Shown here one piece after another: positions 42,781 through 53,362 of a stretch of 64,000 nucleotides of DNA (position 1 is its first letter; each line of letters opens with the position of its first letter). A program made the position numbers and the translations under genes. Under the pieces are notes generated by a model. That model made no database searches and was not told the DNA's origin. It saw nothing but the letters and a program-made list of their open reading frames with translations. This stretch comes from an uncultured Alphaproteobacteria bacterium (GTDB taxonomy: Bacteria > Pseudomonadota > Alphaproteobacteria > HIMB59 > GCA-002718135): positions 134,010-198,009 of the forward strand of contig CABZFN010000001.1 of the NCBI GenBank assembly GCA_902525035.1. Reading direction: 5' to 3'.

Positions 42781-43269
42781 ATGGAAAATGAAAATATATT
42801 ATTAAATCCCATAGATATCATTGAAGATGTTATTCATCAAAAAAAATGGAATTTTAGTAGAGCCGCCGATCATGAATTAGTTGCTGAAATAGCATCTCCT
42901 TGGTGCGCTTACAGATTATATTTCACATGGTCTGAAAATATCAATGCCCTAAGTTTTTCAATAACCTTTGATATAAAGTTTCCTGAAACTAAACTCAATA
43001 AGGCGTATGAACTATTAGGACTCATAAATGAGAACTTATGGATTGGACATTTTGATATAACAAGTAAAAATGGTATCCCAGCTTTTAGACATACTTTGTT
43101 ATCAAATAATTCAACAGAAGCATTGCACAAAAAATTTGAAGATCTTGTTGATATCGGTATCTATGAATGTGAAAAATTTTATCCAAGTTTTCAACAAGTT
43201 CTCTTTGACGAGATTCCTCCTAAAGAAGCTATAAAATTTTCCAATTTTGAAGTTATTGGTAGAGCTTAA
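42781..43269 (+). CDS. YbjN domain-containing protein
   Basis: IIEDVIHQKKWNFSRAADHELVAEI...WCAYRLYFTW; LGLINENLWIGHFDI. Confidence 0.85.
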   Translation: MENENILLNPIDIIEDVIHQKKWNFSRAADHELVAEIASPWCAYRLYFTWSENINALSFSITFDIKFPETKLNKAYELLGLINENLWIGHFDITSKNGIPAFRHTLLSNNSTEALHKKFEDLVDIGIYECEKFYPSFQQVLFDEIPPKEAIKFSNFEVIGRA

Positions 43270-43301
43270 TTTTTATAATAAAACTGCTATATTATAAATA
43301 G

Positions 43302-44117
43302 ATGAAAAATATTTTATTAATTGGATGTGGTCACATGGGAGGATCTTTGATGTCTGGATGGTCTAACTCTAACAATTACACCATCAGTGTTTTAGATAAA
43401 AAAAAATATGCAATTCTTAAAAAAAGAAATAGAAATAAAAAAATAAAATTTTTTAAATCAATTGATGATATCAATAATCAAAATAATCTTGATTATATAA
43501 TATTTGCAATTCGACCTCTTGAATTAACAAATGTCTTTAAAGAATTAAAAAATGCTAATTTTAATAAAAAATCTATAGCAATAAGTGTAATAGCTGGAAA
43601 AAAAACAGAAATTTTTAAAAAAAATTTGTTAAATATTAGCAAAATTGTAAGAGTAATGCCAAACATGCCTGCATTAATAGGAGAGGGTATTCATTGCATT
43701 TATACAAATAAATCTATTAATAAAAAAGAAATGAAAGAGATTAATAAATTATTCTCTCTGAGTGGCAAAACTCTTTTTTTTAATAGTGAAACTTTTATAG
43801 ACAAAGCAACTGCTGTTTCAGGGAGTGGTCCAGGTTTTATATTTAAGATAATTGATATTATGGAAAAATCTGCAATTAATTTAGGTTTTTCAAAAAATAC
43901 AGCTAAAATTTTAATTAATGAAACTTTTAGAGGTTCTTTAAATCTATTAAACTCTAATAATATTTCTGCTGAAAAAATGGTTGAAACTGTTGCAACCAGA
44001 GGAGGTACAACCGAAGCAGGGATCAAGAAAATGAAAACAAATAAGGTTGATAATATTTTTAATCAAGTTTTTAAGGCAGCATACACAAGAGCAAAACAAC
44101 AAGGTGAAGGTAAGTGA
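43302..44117 (+). CDS. proC: Pyrroline-5-carboxylate reductase
   Basis: LLIGCGHMGGSLMSGW, VRVMPNMPALIGEGI, AVSGSGPGF, ATRGGTTEAGI. Confidence 0.94.
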   Translation: MKNILLIGCGHMGGSLMSGWSNSNNYTISVLDKKKYAILKKRNRNKKIKFFKSIDDINNQNNLDYIIFAIRPLELTNVFKELKNANFNKKSIAISVIAGKKTEIFKKNLLNISKIVRVMPNMPALIGEGIHCIYTNKSINKKEMKEINKLFSLSGKTLFFNSETFIDKATAVSGSGPGFIFKIIDIMEKSAINLGFSKNTAKILINETFRGSLNLLNSNNISAEKMVETVATRGGTTEAGIKKMKTNKVDNIFNQVFKAAYTRAKQQGEGK

Positions 44118-44647
44118 ATCAAAATAAAATATCTCTAGCAAAAAAGACTTTACAATATTTAGAGAAAAAAAAATTAAGAGACATTAATCTTAAAAATTTT
44201 TTATATAATACTAAAATGCCAAATATTAATAATAAAATTGATTTAATCATAAATATTAATAACTTCTTTGATTTTCAATTAAAAAAAAATCTTGTTAATA
44301 TAGAAAAGTCATCACAGAGAGATATGTTATTTGAAATTATGATGGCACGTTATGATATACTTAATGAATATAGAACTTCTGTAAAAAATATAATTAATTA
44401 TTTTATGTCTAGACCACAAGAAGTATTAAAACTTATTCCTAAATTAATTGAAAGCAAAATTTTAATAGCTACTTTTGCAAATATTAATCCTAGTGGTATT
44501 CAGGGTGTTATAAAAATAAAAATTATTTTTGCTTTTTATTATATAACACTATTTACTTGGTATAATGATGATAATGAAAGTTTAGAAAAAACAATGAGTG
44601 CCTTAGATAAATATTTAAACAATATTGAAAAATTTATAAAACTTTAA
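44114..44647 (+). CDS. COQ9/TetR-like family protein (divergent)
   Basis: GTG start overlapping proC; RDMLFEIMMARYDILNEYR resembles the COQ9 LFD.MM.RFD motif. Confidence 0.6.
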   Translation: MNQNKISLAKKTLQYLEKKKLRDINLKNFLYNTKMPNINNKIDLIININNFFDFQLKKNLVNIEKSSQRDMLFEIMMARYDILNEYRTSVKNIINYFMSRPQEVLKLIPKLIESKILIATFANINPSGIQGVIKIKIIFAFYYITLFTWYNDDNESLEKTMSALDKYLNNIEKFIKL

Positions 44648-44994
44648 TGAGTTCTCACAATTTTATAGATTACAAAGAATTTGAAAATGTAGATATAAGA
44701 ATAGGAACTGTTATTGAAGCATATGAATATAATGAGCTTAAAAAACCATCCATAATTTTGAAAATAGATTTTGGTGAAAAAATTGGTATAAAAAAAACTT
44801 CTGCACAGTTACAAAAATATTATAAAAGTAATGAATTAATTAATAAGCAAGTTATAGCTGTTGTAAACTTTGAGCCTAAACAAATTGGTAAAATTGTTTC
44901 AGAAGTATTAGTTCTTGGTGTGCCAGATTTAGAAAATGAGCCAGTTTTATTGTCTCCAGATAAATCTGTAAATAACGGGGGTAAATTATTTTAA
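44647..44994 (+). CDS. tRNA-binding (EMAPII/CsaA-like) protein
   Basis: VDIRIGTVIEAYEY, NKQVIAVVNFEPKQIGKIVSEVLVLG. Confidence 0.9.
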   Translation: MSSHNFIDYKEFENVDIRIGTVIEAYEYNELKKPSIILKIDFGEKIGIKKTSAQLQKYYKSNELINKQVIAVVNFEPKQIGKIVSEVLVLGVPDLENEPVLLSPDKSVNNGGKLF

Positions 44995-44996
44995 AG

Positions 44997-46289
44997 TCAA
45001 AGTGGAAGTAAAACTTTGAGTTGAAGACCTCCTAGATTTGAGTCGGATAGTTTAACATCTCCTCCATGTGATCTAATAATATCCCTTGTAATAGTTAATC
45101 CTAAACCACTTTCTCCTTTGAGCTTGTTCCTTGAGGGATCTAAAGTAAAAAAAGGTTTAAATACATCTTCATATTTATCTCTTGGTATACCCTCACCATC
45201 ATCGTTAAATTCAATGACACAATCTTTTTCATTTGTATAAAGAATTATTTCAATTTTTTTTGCATATCTTTGTGAATTATCAATTATGTTATTGAAAGCT
45301 CTTTTAAGTTGGATCTGTCTTCCAGAAGTTTGAATAGTATTTTTCTCTTTTACAGTTAATTCAAGATCATTTTTTTCAACAGGTTTAACAATATCTCCAA
45401 TTAATTCATTTATTATAATTGTTTCTATTGGTTCAGGTGATTCTGTTTTTACAAAACTAACATAACTATCTAACATTGAAGTCATTTCATTAATATCTAC
45501 TTCTAGTTCAGATTTTGCTTTCTCATCTTTCATTAATGAGACTTGCAATTTCATTCTTGTTAAAGGGGTTCTAAGATCATGGCTAACACCAGCTAGCATT
45601 TCAGTTCGTTGCTTTAAAAATCTTTTAATTCTTGTTCTCATCTGATTGAAAGCATTGGCAGTTTGCCTAATTTCATAAGCACCAGCAGTCTTAATATTTG
45701 GAGCATCTAAACCCCTTCCAAATGTCTCAGCAATGATTGCCAATCTTTTAAGGGGTCTTAATTGTCTACTCATTAAAAAGTAAGACATAAAAAAAAGAAT
45801 AATAGAAGCAAAAATCATCCAAAGCAGAAAGACAAAAGCAGATTCACTATATAGTCTATCTTTATCAACATTAATTTCTAAAATATCATCATCAATTTGT
45901 ATGTATATTAAAACACCTTCTTCAAGATTAGATAAATCATAATCAAATTTTTTTTTTAAATTACTTAAGGATTGATTTAGTCTATTAGATAATATTCCTG
46001 AATTTAAACTAAATTTTGAAGATAATAATTGTTTATCATTAATAATATTGATTTTCATTTTGAAATCCTGATTTGCTATATTAATCGCATTGTTAGTAAG
46101 ATCACTATCAATTAATTTTACTAAAACATTAATATCTGCAGCTACAGACTCAGTTAATCTTTTAGAGATAATACTCCAGGATGTTTGATAGAAAACAAAA
46201 GAAGTAAGTAGCACTATAATGATTATAGGAACAAAGATGATAATTATTGATCTTCCAATTAGCGTAGAAGGTATTATTTTTCTAATCAT
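44997..46289 (-). CDS. HAMP sensor histidine kinase (EnvZ-like)
   Basis: Two TMs, HAMP, GVSHDLRTPLTRMKLQ, GESGLGLTITRDIIRSHGG. Confidence 0.92.
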   Translation of the reverse strand: MIRKIIPSTLIGRSIIIIFVPIIIIVLLTSFVFYQTSWSIISKRLTESVAADINVLVKLIDSDLTNNAINIANQDFKMKINIINDKQLLSSKFSLNSGILSNRLNQSLSNLKKKFDYDLSNLEEGVLIYIQIDDDILEINVDKDRLYSESAFVFLLWMIFASIILFFMSYFLMSRQLRPLKRLAIIAETFGRGLDAPNIKTAGAYEIRQTANAFNQMRTRIKRFLKQRTEMLAGVSHDLRTPLTRMKLQVSLMKDEKAKSELEVDINEMTSMLDSYVSFVKTESPEPIETIIINELIGDIVKPVEKNDLELTVKEKNTIQTSGRQIQLKRAFNNIIDNSQRYAKKIEIILYTNEKDCVIEFNDDGEGIPRDKYEDVFKPFFTLDPSRNKLKGESGLGLTITRDIIRSHGGDVKLSDSNLGGLQLKVLLPL

Positions 46290-46969
46290 TAAATTTCATT
46301 ACAAATTAATTTATATCCTTTACCTCTAATTGTTTTGATAAATTGAGGCTGTTTTGCATTTGTTTCAATTTTTTGTCTTAAACGTGTAACTTGTACATCA
46401 ACTTTTCTAAGCTCAGTTTCATCAAATTCTTGATCTGCTAGTTCTTCCCTTAAAACAATATCATTTCTTTTATTAATTAATTTTACAAGTAAATTATTTT
46501 CTCCTTCTGTTAAATAAATTAATCGATCATTTTTTTGTAATTTAAAATTAGATGTATCAAAAGTAAATTCTCCAAAAGAAATCTTAATTTTTTTGTTTTT
46601 AAGGTTTTCAAATAAATCTAATAAATTTTTAATCCTTAAGAATAATTCTTCTGGTTCAAATGGTTTAGATAAATAATCATCAGCACCAATTTTTAATCCA
46701 TCGATTTTATCTTTGTCCTCTCCCATTGCTGTAAGCATAATTATTGGTGTATTAGAAAATTGTTTTACATGCTCAATAAGCTCTATACCATCTCCACTTG
46801 GCATCATTCTATCAAGAATAATTAAATCAAACAAAACAAGAGACAAAATTTCTTTCGCTTCATTGTAATCCTCACTTTGATAAACATGTAAATTTTTTTC
46901 TGTTAAATAATCTTTTAGTAGCTCCCTTAATCTTTTATCATCATCAACAATTAAGATATTTTTAATCAT
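46289..46969 (-). CDS. OmpR/PetR-family response regulator
   Basis: ILIVDDDKRLRELL, LDRMMPSGDG, winged helix VTRLRQKIE..IRGKGYKL. Confidence 0.93.
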   Translation of the reverse strand: MIKNILIVDDDKRLRELLKDYLTEKNLHVYQSEDYNEAKEILSLVLFDLIILDRMMPSGDGIELIEHVKQFSNTPIIMLTAMGEDKDKIDGLKIGADDYLSKPFEPEELFLRIKNLLDLFENLKNKKIKISFGEFTFDTSNFKLQKNDRLIYLTEGENNLLVKLINKRNDIVLREELADQEFDETELRKVDVQVTRLRQKIETNAKQPQFIKTIRGKGYKLICNEI

Positions 46970-46971
46970 TA

Positions 46972-47457
46972 TTATCTATTTATTTCATCAAACTTTTCTT
47001 TATTTTCATCATTCACCATCTCATACAATATTTTTTTAAAACCATTTATATCTATCTCACTAAATTTTAATAAAACATTGCGTATTTTTTTTATTTGAAT
47101 TTCAGATAATCTTTGTTCTAATTCTTGACCTTTTTTTGAAAGTATTAATTTTTTAGTACGCTTATCCACACCAACAGATAATATAACATATTTCTCGTTT
47201 ACAAGTTGGTTCAATACTCTAGACAAACTTTGTTTAGTTATTTTCAATATTGAAAGGAGTTCTTTAATTGTAAGATTTTTTTGTTTTCCAACAAAATATA
47301 TCACTCGATGATGCGCTCTACCAAAATTTATTTTTTCCAAAACTTTATCAGGACCTTCTGTAAAATCTCTATATGAGAAAAATAATAGCTCAATAATCTT
47401 TCTAATTTCGCTCCTATTTAAAAAAAGAGGTGTTAACAACTTATTTAGGTCAGCCAT
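46972..47457 (-). CDS. MarR-family regulator (PetP-like)
   Basis: wHTH LTIKELLSILKITKQSLSRVLNQLVNEKYV; operon with OmpR-family regulator. Confidence 0.85.
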   Translation of the reverse strand: MADLNKLLTPLFLNRSEIRKIIELLFFSYRDFTEGPDKVLEKINFGRAHHRVIYFVGKQKNLTIKELLSILKITKQSLSRVLNQLVNEKYVILSVGVDKRTKKLILSKKGQELEQRLSEIQIKKIRNVLLKFSEIDINGFKKILYEMVNDENKEKFDEINR

Positions 47458-47516
47458 ATTGACTTAATTATGCATCACTGATAGTCAATTGTCATTAAAA
47501 AAAGTTAATAAATAAT

Positions 47517-48401
47517 ATGTTTAAATCATTTGAAAACAGAGATGGATGGATATGGATGAATGGTAAAATAATTCCATGGCAGGATGCTAATTCCCATATA
47601 ATCTCGCAAGGTCTTCATTATGCGAGTGCAGTTTTTGAAGGGGAAAGAGCATATAATGGAAAGATTTTCAAATCAGATGAGCATACTAAAAGGTTTTTTA
47701 AATCTGCCGAAATAATTGGAATGGAAATTCCTTTTACACACGATCAAATTAATAAAGCAAAATACGAACTTATTGATAAAATGAATTATAAAAATTGTTA
47801 TGTAAGACCACTTGCTTGGAGAGGTGGAGATCAAATGGGTTTATCAACAGGTAAATCGAATATTAATGTGGCTATTGCTGTTTGGGATGATTGGGCGACT
47901 TATTTTAAAATTGAAGATCAAAAAGCAGGTTTGAGATTAATTACATCTCCTTGGAAAAGACCTGCACCAGATACTGCTCCATATGAAGCAAAAGCTTCTG
48001 GGCCCTATATTATTTGTACTCTGTCAAAAGAATTTGCAGAAAAAAAAGGCTATCACGATGCATTGATGCTAGATTATAGAGGTTATGTTGCTGAAGGCAC
48101 AGGAGCAAATATTTTTTTTATTAAAGATAACAATATCCATACACCTATTCCAGATTGTTTTCTTAATGGGATTACACGTCAAACAGTTATTGAAATGGCA
48201 ACTAATCAAGGTTTTGAAATAACAGAAAAACATTTAATGCCTGATGAAATTGGAAATTATGATGAAGCTTTTTTAACTGGAACTGCTGCAGAAATTACTC
48301 CTATTAAATCTATTGATGATTTTAAATATAATACTGGTGATAATACTACTACTTTTAAATTTATGAATGATTTTAGTGATATGGTTAAAAATGCTAGCTA
48401 G
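47517..48401 (+). CDS. ilvE: Branched-chain amino acid aminotransferase
   Basis: GLHYASAVFEGERAYNG, YVAEGTGANIFFI, FLNGITRQTVIEMA, TGTAAEITPI. Confidence 0.93.
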   Translation: MFKSFENRDGWIWMNGKIIPWQDANSHIISQGLHYASAVFEGERAYNGKIFKSDEHTKRFFKSAEIIGMEIPFTHDQINKAKYELIDKMNYKNCYVRPLAWRGGDQMGLSTGKSNINVAIAVWDDWATYFKIEDQKAGLRLITSPWKRPAPDTAPYEAKASGPYIICTLSKEFAEKKGYHDALMLDYRGYVAEGTGANIFFIKDNNIHTPIPDCFLNGITRQTVIEMATNQGFEITEKHLMPDEIGNYDEAFLTGTAAEITPIKSIDDFKYNTGDNTTTFKFMNDFSDMVKNAS

Positions 48402-48810
48402 AATTTTTTAACCATTCATCATCTTTATAATAAAATTCATTTTTCCAAAATGGTGCTTTCTTTTTTAAATAATCCATAATAAACTCACAAGCTTGAAAAC
48501 TATTTTTTCTATGATGTGAAAAACAACAAACTAAAACAATTTTTTCATTAACAATTAATTTTCCATATCTATGAATTATCAAAGTATCAATTAAACACCA
48601 TTTTTTAGTCGCGTTATATTCAATTTTTGATAATTCTTTAAATGCCATTTCTTCATAAACTTCTAAATTTAAATATTTAACATCTTTATTGTTATTTAAA
48701 TCCCTTACATAGCCAACAAAAGAAGTAAGAGCTCCTATGTCTGAATGTTTATTTTTAATTTTCTCAATTTCTTTTTCTAAATTAAAATTTTTTTTTTGTA
48801 TTTTTATCAT
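48394..48810 (-). CDS. moaE: Molybdopterin synthase catalytic subunit MoaE
   Basis: GALTSFVGYVRD, IIHRYGKLIVNEKIVLVCCFSHHRKNSFQA, PFWKNE. Confidence 0.92.
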   Translation of the reverse strand: MIKIQKKNFNLEKEIEKIKNKHSDIGALTSFVGYVRDLNNNKDVKYLNLEVYEEMAFKELSKIEYNATKKWCLIDTLIIHRYGKLIVNEKIVLVCCFSHHRKNSFQACEFIMDYLKKKAPFWKNEFYYKDDEWLKNSS

Positions 48811-49055
48811 TACCCACCACTAACTGGTGGAAAGATTGCAATTTCATCAATTGGTTTTAGATTCAAATTTTCTGAAACATATTCCTGATTAACTGCAAAT
48901 CTTAAAACATCTTGTAAAAAATGCTTTTTCAGCTCAGGATATAAATTTTCTAAATATTTTTTTAATTCTTGTATGGTTTTAGGATGATTTATTTCAATTA
49001 TTTCATCATCTTTATTTGTTATATCCTTAATCCAAGCAAAATATCGAATTCTCAT
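48810..49055 (-). CDS. moaD: Molybdopterin synthase sulfur carrier subunit MoaD
   Basis: 81 aa ubiquitin-like ending EIAIFPPVSGG; overlaps moaE. Confidence 0.93.
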   Translation of the reverse strand: MRIRYFAWIKDITNKDDEIIEINHPKTIQELKKYLENLYPELKKHFLQDVLRFAVNQEYVSENLNLKPIDEIAIFPPVSGG

Positions 49056-49056
49056 T

Positions 49057-49599
49057 TCAAAAGTGTTTTATTGATCCCTTTATATAATCATAAGCTGTAT
49101 AGAGGGTTAGCACTCCAGCAATCCATAGAAAAGTCTTACCTAAATAAATAATAAATAATAAATTTAGATTACCCTCAGATAATATAAGTAATCCAAGTGC
49201 AGCTAGTTGAAGAAAAGTTTTTGCTTTTGCAATTCTTGAAACGGGTATACTAATTTTTATTCCAGCTAAGTATTCCCTTAAACCTGATACTGTTATTTCT
49301 CTTAATAATATTATTAGGGCAGGAATAGTGTCCCAATCTTTTATTACACCTTTAGAAGTTAAAATAAGGATAACTGCTGCTACTAATAATTTATCTGCAA
49401 TTGGATCTAAAAATGTCCCGAAATTTGTTACTTCATTTCTTAGTCTTGCTAAATAACCATCAAAGTAATCTGTTATTCCAGCTAAACAAAATAATATAAA
49501 GGCAATCCAGCCAAAGTATGGATTTGTAAGATATATGCAAAGAACTATAATTGGTATTATAGCTATTCTAATTATTGTTAGAACATTTGATATATTCAT
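49057..49599 (-). CDS. pgsA: CDP-diacylglycerol--glycerol-3-phosphate 3-phosphatidyltransferase
   Basis: NVLTIIRIAIIPI, AGITDYFDGYLARLRNEVTNFGTFLDPIADK. Confidence 0.94.
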   Translation of the reverse strand: MNISNVLTIIRIAIIPIIVLCIYLTNPYFGWIAFILFCLAGITDYFDGYLARLRNEVTNFGTFLDPIADKLLVAAVILILTSKGVIKDWDTIPALIILLREITVSGLREYLAGIKISIPVSRIAKAKTFLQLAALGLLILSEGNLNLLFIIYLGKTFLWIAGVLTLYTAYDYIKGSIKHF

Positions 49600-49626
49600 T
49601 TATATACTTTGTAGATTAAGAATTTT

Positions 49627-51459
49627 TTAAACGCTATGAAAATATTCATAAATTTTTGTTAGAATTGACTCAGGTATAGATCTAACCTCTTTTAATTCAT
49701 CTAAACTAGCTAATTTTATTTTTTCCACTGTACCAAAGTGTTTTTTTAAAATTTTCTTTCTTTTAGGACCAACTCCTTCTATATCATCAAACACGGATTT
49801 GACGCTCATCTTTGCTCTTTTTGATCGATGTGTTGTTATTGCAAATCTGTGCACTTCATCTCTAATATTTTGTAAAAAGTGAAGAAGTGGATTATCTTCA
49901 TTTAATCTATGTGTAAATTTATCATGTATAAGAATTTCTCTACCTGAATCTCTATCCTCACCTTTTGCCATAGAGATAATTGGTATATCTATTTTTAAAC
50001 TATCTAAAACTTTTTTAGCAGAATTATATTGCCCTTTACCTCCGTCTATAAGTAATAAATTTGGCAAATCTAATTCGTCTTGAAATTTTAAATTATTAAA
50101 TCTCCTAGTTAGCATTTCTTTCATCATATAATTATCATCAACTTTATTTTTGTTGTCTTCAAGATCAAATCGAATATTAAATTTTCTATAATTTGATTTT
50201 ATAAATCCATTTTGATTATATGCAACCATTACACCTATAGGATATTTTCCAAATGTATGGCTATTATCATAAGCTTCTATTTTTATAATTTCATCTTTGA
50301 GTTTGAACATTTTTTTTATTTCCACATTAAAATTATCAAAAGATTTAAGTTTATTTAATTTAATATGTAAATTTATTTTAGAATTTTTTTCCGCAAATTT
50401 TAGTAAATTTTTTTTAGGTCCTTTTGATGGTTTAATGAATTTTGTTTTATCAAAATTTTTTCCTAAAATTTGTGAATTATTATCTTTATTAATAGCTATG
50501 TTTGTAATAATTATTTCCGGGATATCTTTTTCTACATAAAATATATTTAGGAAACCTAACATTATTTCCTCGTGATCCAATAAGTTGTCATGATCTGGAT
50601 AGAAAGCTTTGCCACCATATGATGTATTATTTCTAAAAAAACTTCCATAAATACATGTTTTTCCTTCATTTGATGTTATTGCAAAAATGTCAGCATTTTT
50701 TATATCCTTAATCTTAATTGAATTATTTTGTTCAATATGTCTTAAAGCTTTAAGTCTATCTCTTAAAGATGCTGCTAATTCGAAATTATTTTTTTTCGAT
50801 GCCTTATACATTTGATCTGTAAAATTTTTTTGTATTTTTTGAGAATTGCCACTGCTTAGAAAATCATCTGCTGCCTCAATTAATTTTGAATATGCTTCTT
50901 TCGTTATTTTTCCTCCGCAAGGACCAGAACATCTTTTAAGATAATAATTGAAGCACAATTTATTTCCTGCATTTACTTCTTTATCTGTGCATGACCTTAA
51001 AAGAAATATTCGTTGTATTGTATTAATAGTTCTATTTACTGCATCTGGACTTGCAAATGGTCCATAATATCTACCCTTTTTCTTTTGAGGACCACGATGT
51101 TTTTCAATTCTAGGAAAATCATGTTCTGATGAAATAAATATATAGGGGAATGATTTATCATCTCTTAAAAGAACATTAAATCGCGGCTTATGTTTTTTAA
51201 TTAAATTACATTCAAGGATAATTGCTTCTAACTCTGTATTTGTTACAAAGAAGTTCATTGATTTAGTTAGACTAACCATTCTTTGAATTCTTCTGGTTAA
51301 GTTATTTAAAGATAGATAATTCTTTACTCTATTAGATAATACTTTTGCTTTTCCAATATATAGAATGTTACCCTTTTCATCTTGCATTTGGTATACACCG
51401 GGTTGGTTTGGCAAAGTTTTAGATGTAGCCTTAATAATTTCTTGTCCAAGAAGCGTCAT
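49627..51459 (-). CDS. uvrC: Excinuclease ABC subunit UvrC
   Basis: PNQPGVYQMQDEKGNILYIGKAK GIY-YIG, YYGPFAS, DGGKGQ. Confidence 0.96.
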   Translation of the reverse strand: MTLLGQEIIKATSKTLPNQPGVYQMQDEKGNILYIGKAKVLSNRVKNYLSLNNLTRRIQRMVSLTKSMNFFVTNTELEAIILECNLIKKHKPRFNVLLRDDKSFPYIFISSEHDFPRIEKHRGPQKKKGRYYGPFASPDAVNRTINTIQRIFLLRSCTDKEVNAGNKLCFNYYLKRCSGPCGGKITKEAYSKLIEAADDFLSSGNSQKIQKNFTDQMYKASKKNNFELAASLRDRLKALRHIEQNNSIKIKDIKNADIFAITSNEGKTCIYGSFFRNNTSYGGKAFYPDHDNLLDHEEIMLGFLNIFYVEKDIPEIIITNIAINKDNNSQILGKNFDKTKFIKPSKGPKKNLLKFAEKNSKINLHIKLNKLKSFDNFNVEIKKMFKLKDEIIKIEAYDNSHTFGKYPIGVMVAYNQNGFIKSNYRKFNIRFDLEDNKNKVDDNYMMKEMLTRRFNNLKFQDELDLPNLLLIDGGKGQYNSAKKVLDSLKIDIPIISMAKGEDRDSGREILIHDKFTHRLNEDNPLLHFLQNIRDEVHRFAITTHRSKRAKMSVKSVFDDIEGVGPKRKKILKKHFGTVEKIKLASLDELKEVRSIPESILTKIYEYFHSV

Positions 51460-51592
51460 TTTATCAATCGCAAATAATTATTATTTCATTAAATAGGAAT
51501 TTTATAAAATTAATAAATAACTAACAAGATTATTGTAGTTCATTTTATAATTAATTTAATGTAGGTAAGAATAATATATTAAGGGATTTATT

Positions 51593-53362
51593 ATGGTAAA
51601 AATGACGACAGAAGAGGCTTTCGTAAAAGTTTTACAAAAACACGGTATTCAGCACGCTTTTGGAATAATTGGATCTGCATTTATGCCAATATCAGATCTT
51701 TTCCCTAAAGCTGGAATAACATTCTGGGATGTTGCTCACGAATCAAATGGTGGAATTATGGCTGATGGCTATACTAGATCAACTGGTAAAATCGCAATGT
51801 GTATTGCTCAAAATGGACCTGGTATAACTGGCTTGGTTACACCTATAAAAACTGCTTTTTGGAATCATACTCCAATGCTCTTAGTTACTCCTCAAGCAGC
51901 TAATAAAACTATTGGTCAAGGAGGTTTCCAAGAAGTCGAACAAATGAACTTATTTAAAGATATGGTGTGTTATCAAGAAGAAGTAAGAGATCCCTCTAGA
52001 GTTGCAGAAGTTTTAAATAGAGTTATTTCAAAAGCTATTAAAGGATCTGCTCCTGCTCAATTAAATATACCAAGAGATTTTTGGACTCAAGTTGTTGATA
52101 TTGATCTGCCACCTATAATTAAATTTGAAAGACCTTCAGGTGGAACTGAAGCAATTAAGGAAGCCGCAGATCTTTTATCTAATGCAAAATTCCCAGTCAT
52201 TTTATCTGGTGCTGGAGTGATTTTAGCTAACGCTATTGATGATTGCAAAAAACTTGCTGAAAAATTAAGTGCTCCAGTAGCTTGCGGATACCAACACAAT
52301 GATAGTTTTCCTGGCAAACATCCCCTTGCGGTTGGTCCTTTAGGATACAATGGATCTAAAGCAGCAATGGAAATAATATCTAAAGCAGATGTAGTTTTAG
52401 CACTTGGCACAAGATTAAATCCCTTCTCAACTTTACCAGGTTATGGAATAGATTATTGGCCAAAAAATGCGGATATTATTCAAGTTGATATCAATTCTGA
52501 TCGCATTGGTTTAACAAAAAAAATAAGTGTTGGTATTTGTGGAGATGCGAAACTAGTTGCACAACAAATTTTAGAAAACCTTAAAACAAATGCAGGTAAT
52601 AAAGATAGAACAGAACGAGAGAACTTAATTCATAAGACAAAGTCAGCTTGGCTTCAAACACTAACTGGCCTTGATCATGAAGAAGATGATCCTGGCACAT
52701 CTTGGAATAAAGATTCACGAGATAGAGAACCAGAAAAAATGTCACCAAGAATGGCATGGCGAGCTATTCAAGCAGGACTACCTGAAGATGCTATTATATC
52801 AAGTGATATAGGAAATAACTGTGCAATTGGTAATGCTTATCCAACATTTGAGAACGGTAGAAAGTATTTGGCGCCTGGTTTATTTGGACCATGTGGTTAT
52901 GGGTTTCCATCTGTAATTGGAGCAAAAATAGGTTGTCCTAATACACCAGTTGTTGGCTTTGCAGGTGACGGCGCATTTGGAATTAGTATGAGTGAAATGA
53001 CTTCTTGTAATAGAGAAGGTTGGCCAAATATAACAATGATAATTTTTAGAAATTATCAATGGGGAGCGGAGAAAAGAAATACTACACTTTGGTATAATAA
53101 TAATTTTATTGGAACAGAACTTGATCTTAAATTAAGCTATGCAAAGATTGCAGAAGCATGTGGATTTAAAGGTGTTAAAGTTTACTCTCAAGAGGAACTA
53201 ACAGAAGCTTTACAACAATCTTGCAAAGATCAAATGGAAGGTGTTACCACTTTTATAGAAGTTATGTTAAATCAAGAACTAGGAGAACCTTTTAGAAGAG
53301 ATGCTATGAAAGCACCAGTTGAAGTTGCTGGAATTGATCCTAAAGATACAGTAGTTCAATAA
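51593..53362 (+). CDS. xsc: Sulfoacetaldehyde acetyltransferase
   Basis: MTTEEAFVKVLQKHGIQHAFGIIGSAFMPISDLFPKAGI ThDP enzyme signature characteristic of Xsc. Confidence 0.93.
   Translation: MVKMTTEEAFVKVLQKHGIQHAFGIIGSAFMPISDLFPKAGITFWDVAHESNGGIMADGYTRSTGKIAMCIAQNGPGITGLVTPIKTAFWNHTPMLLVTPQAANKTIGQGGFQEVEQMNLFKDMVCYQEEVRDPSRVAEVLNRVISKAIKGSAPAQLNIPRDFWTQVVDIDLPPIIKFERPSGGTEAIKEAADLLSNAKFPVILSGAGVILANAIDDCKKLAEKLSAPVACGYQHNDSFPGKHPLAVGPLGYNGSKAAMEIISKADVVLALGTRLNPFSTLPGYGIDYWPKNADIIQVDINSDRIGLTKKISVGICGDAKLVAQQILENLKTNAGNKDRTERENLIHKTKSAWLQTLTGLDHEEDDPGTSWNKDSRDREPEKMSPRMAWRAIQAGLPEDAIISSDIGNNCAIGNAYPTFENGRKYLAPGLFGPCGYGFPSVIGAKIGCPNTPVVGFAGDGAFGISMSEMTSCNREGWPNITMIIFRNYQWGAEKRNTTLWYNNNFIGTELDLKLSYAKIAEACGFKGVKVYSQEELTEALQQSCKDQMEGVTTFIEVMLNQELGEPFRRDAMKAPVEVAGIDPKDTVVQ

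Noticed and set aside
51593-53362. Acetolactate synthase annotation
   Set aside because: N-terminal signature matches sulfoacetaldehyde acetyltransferase more specifically
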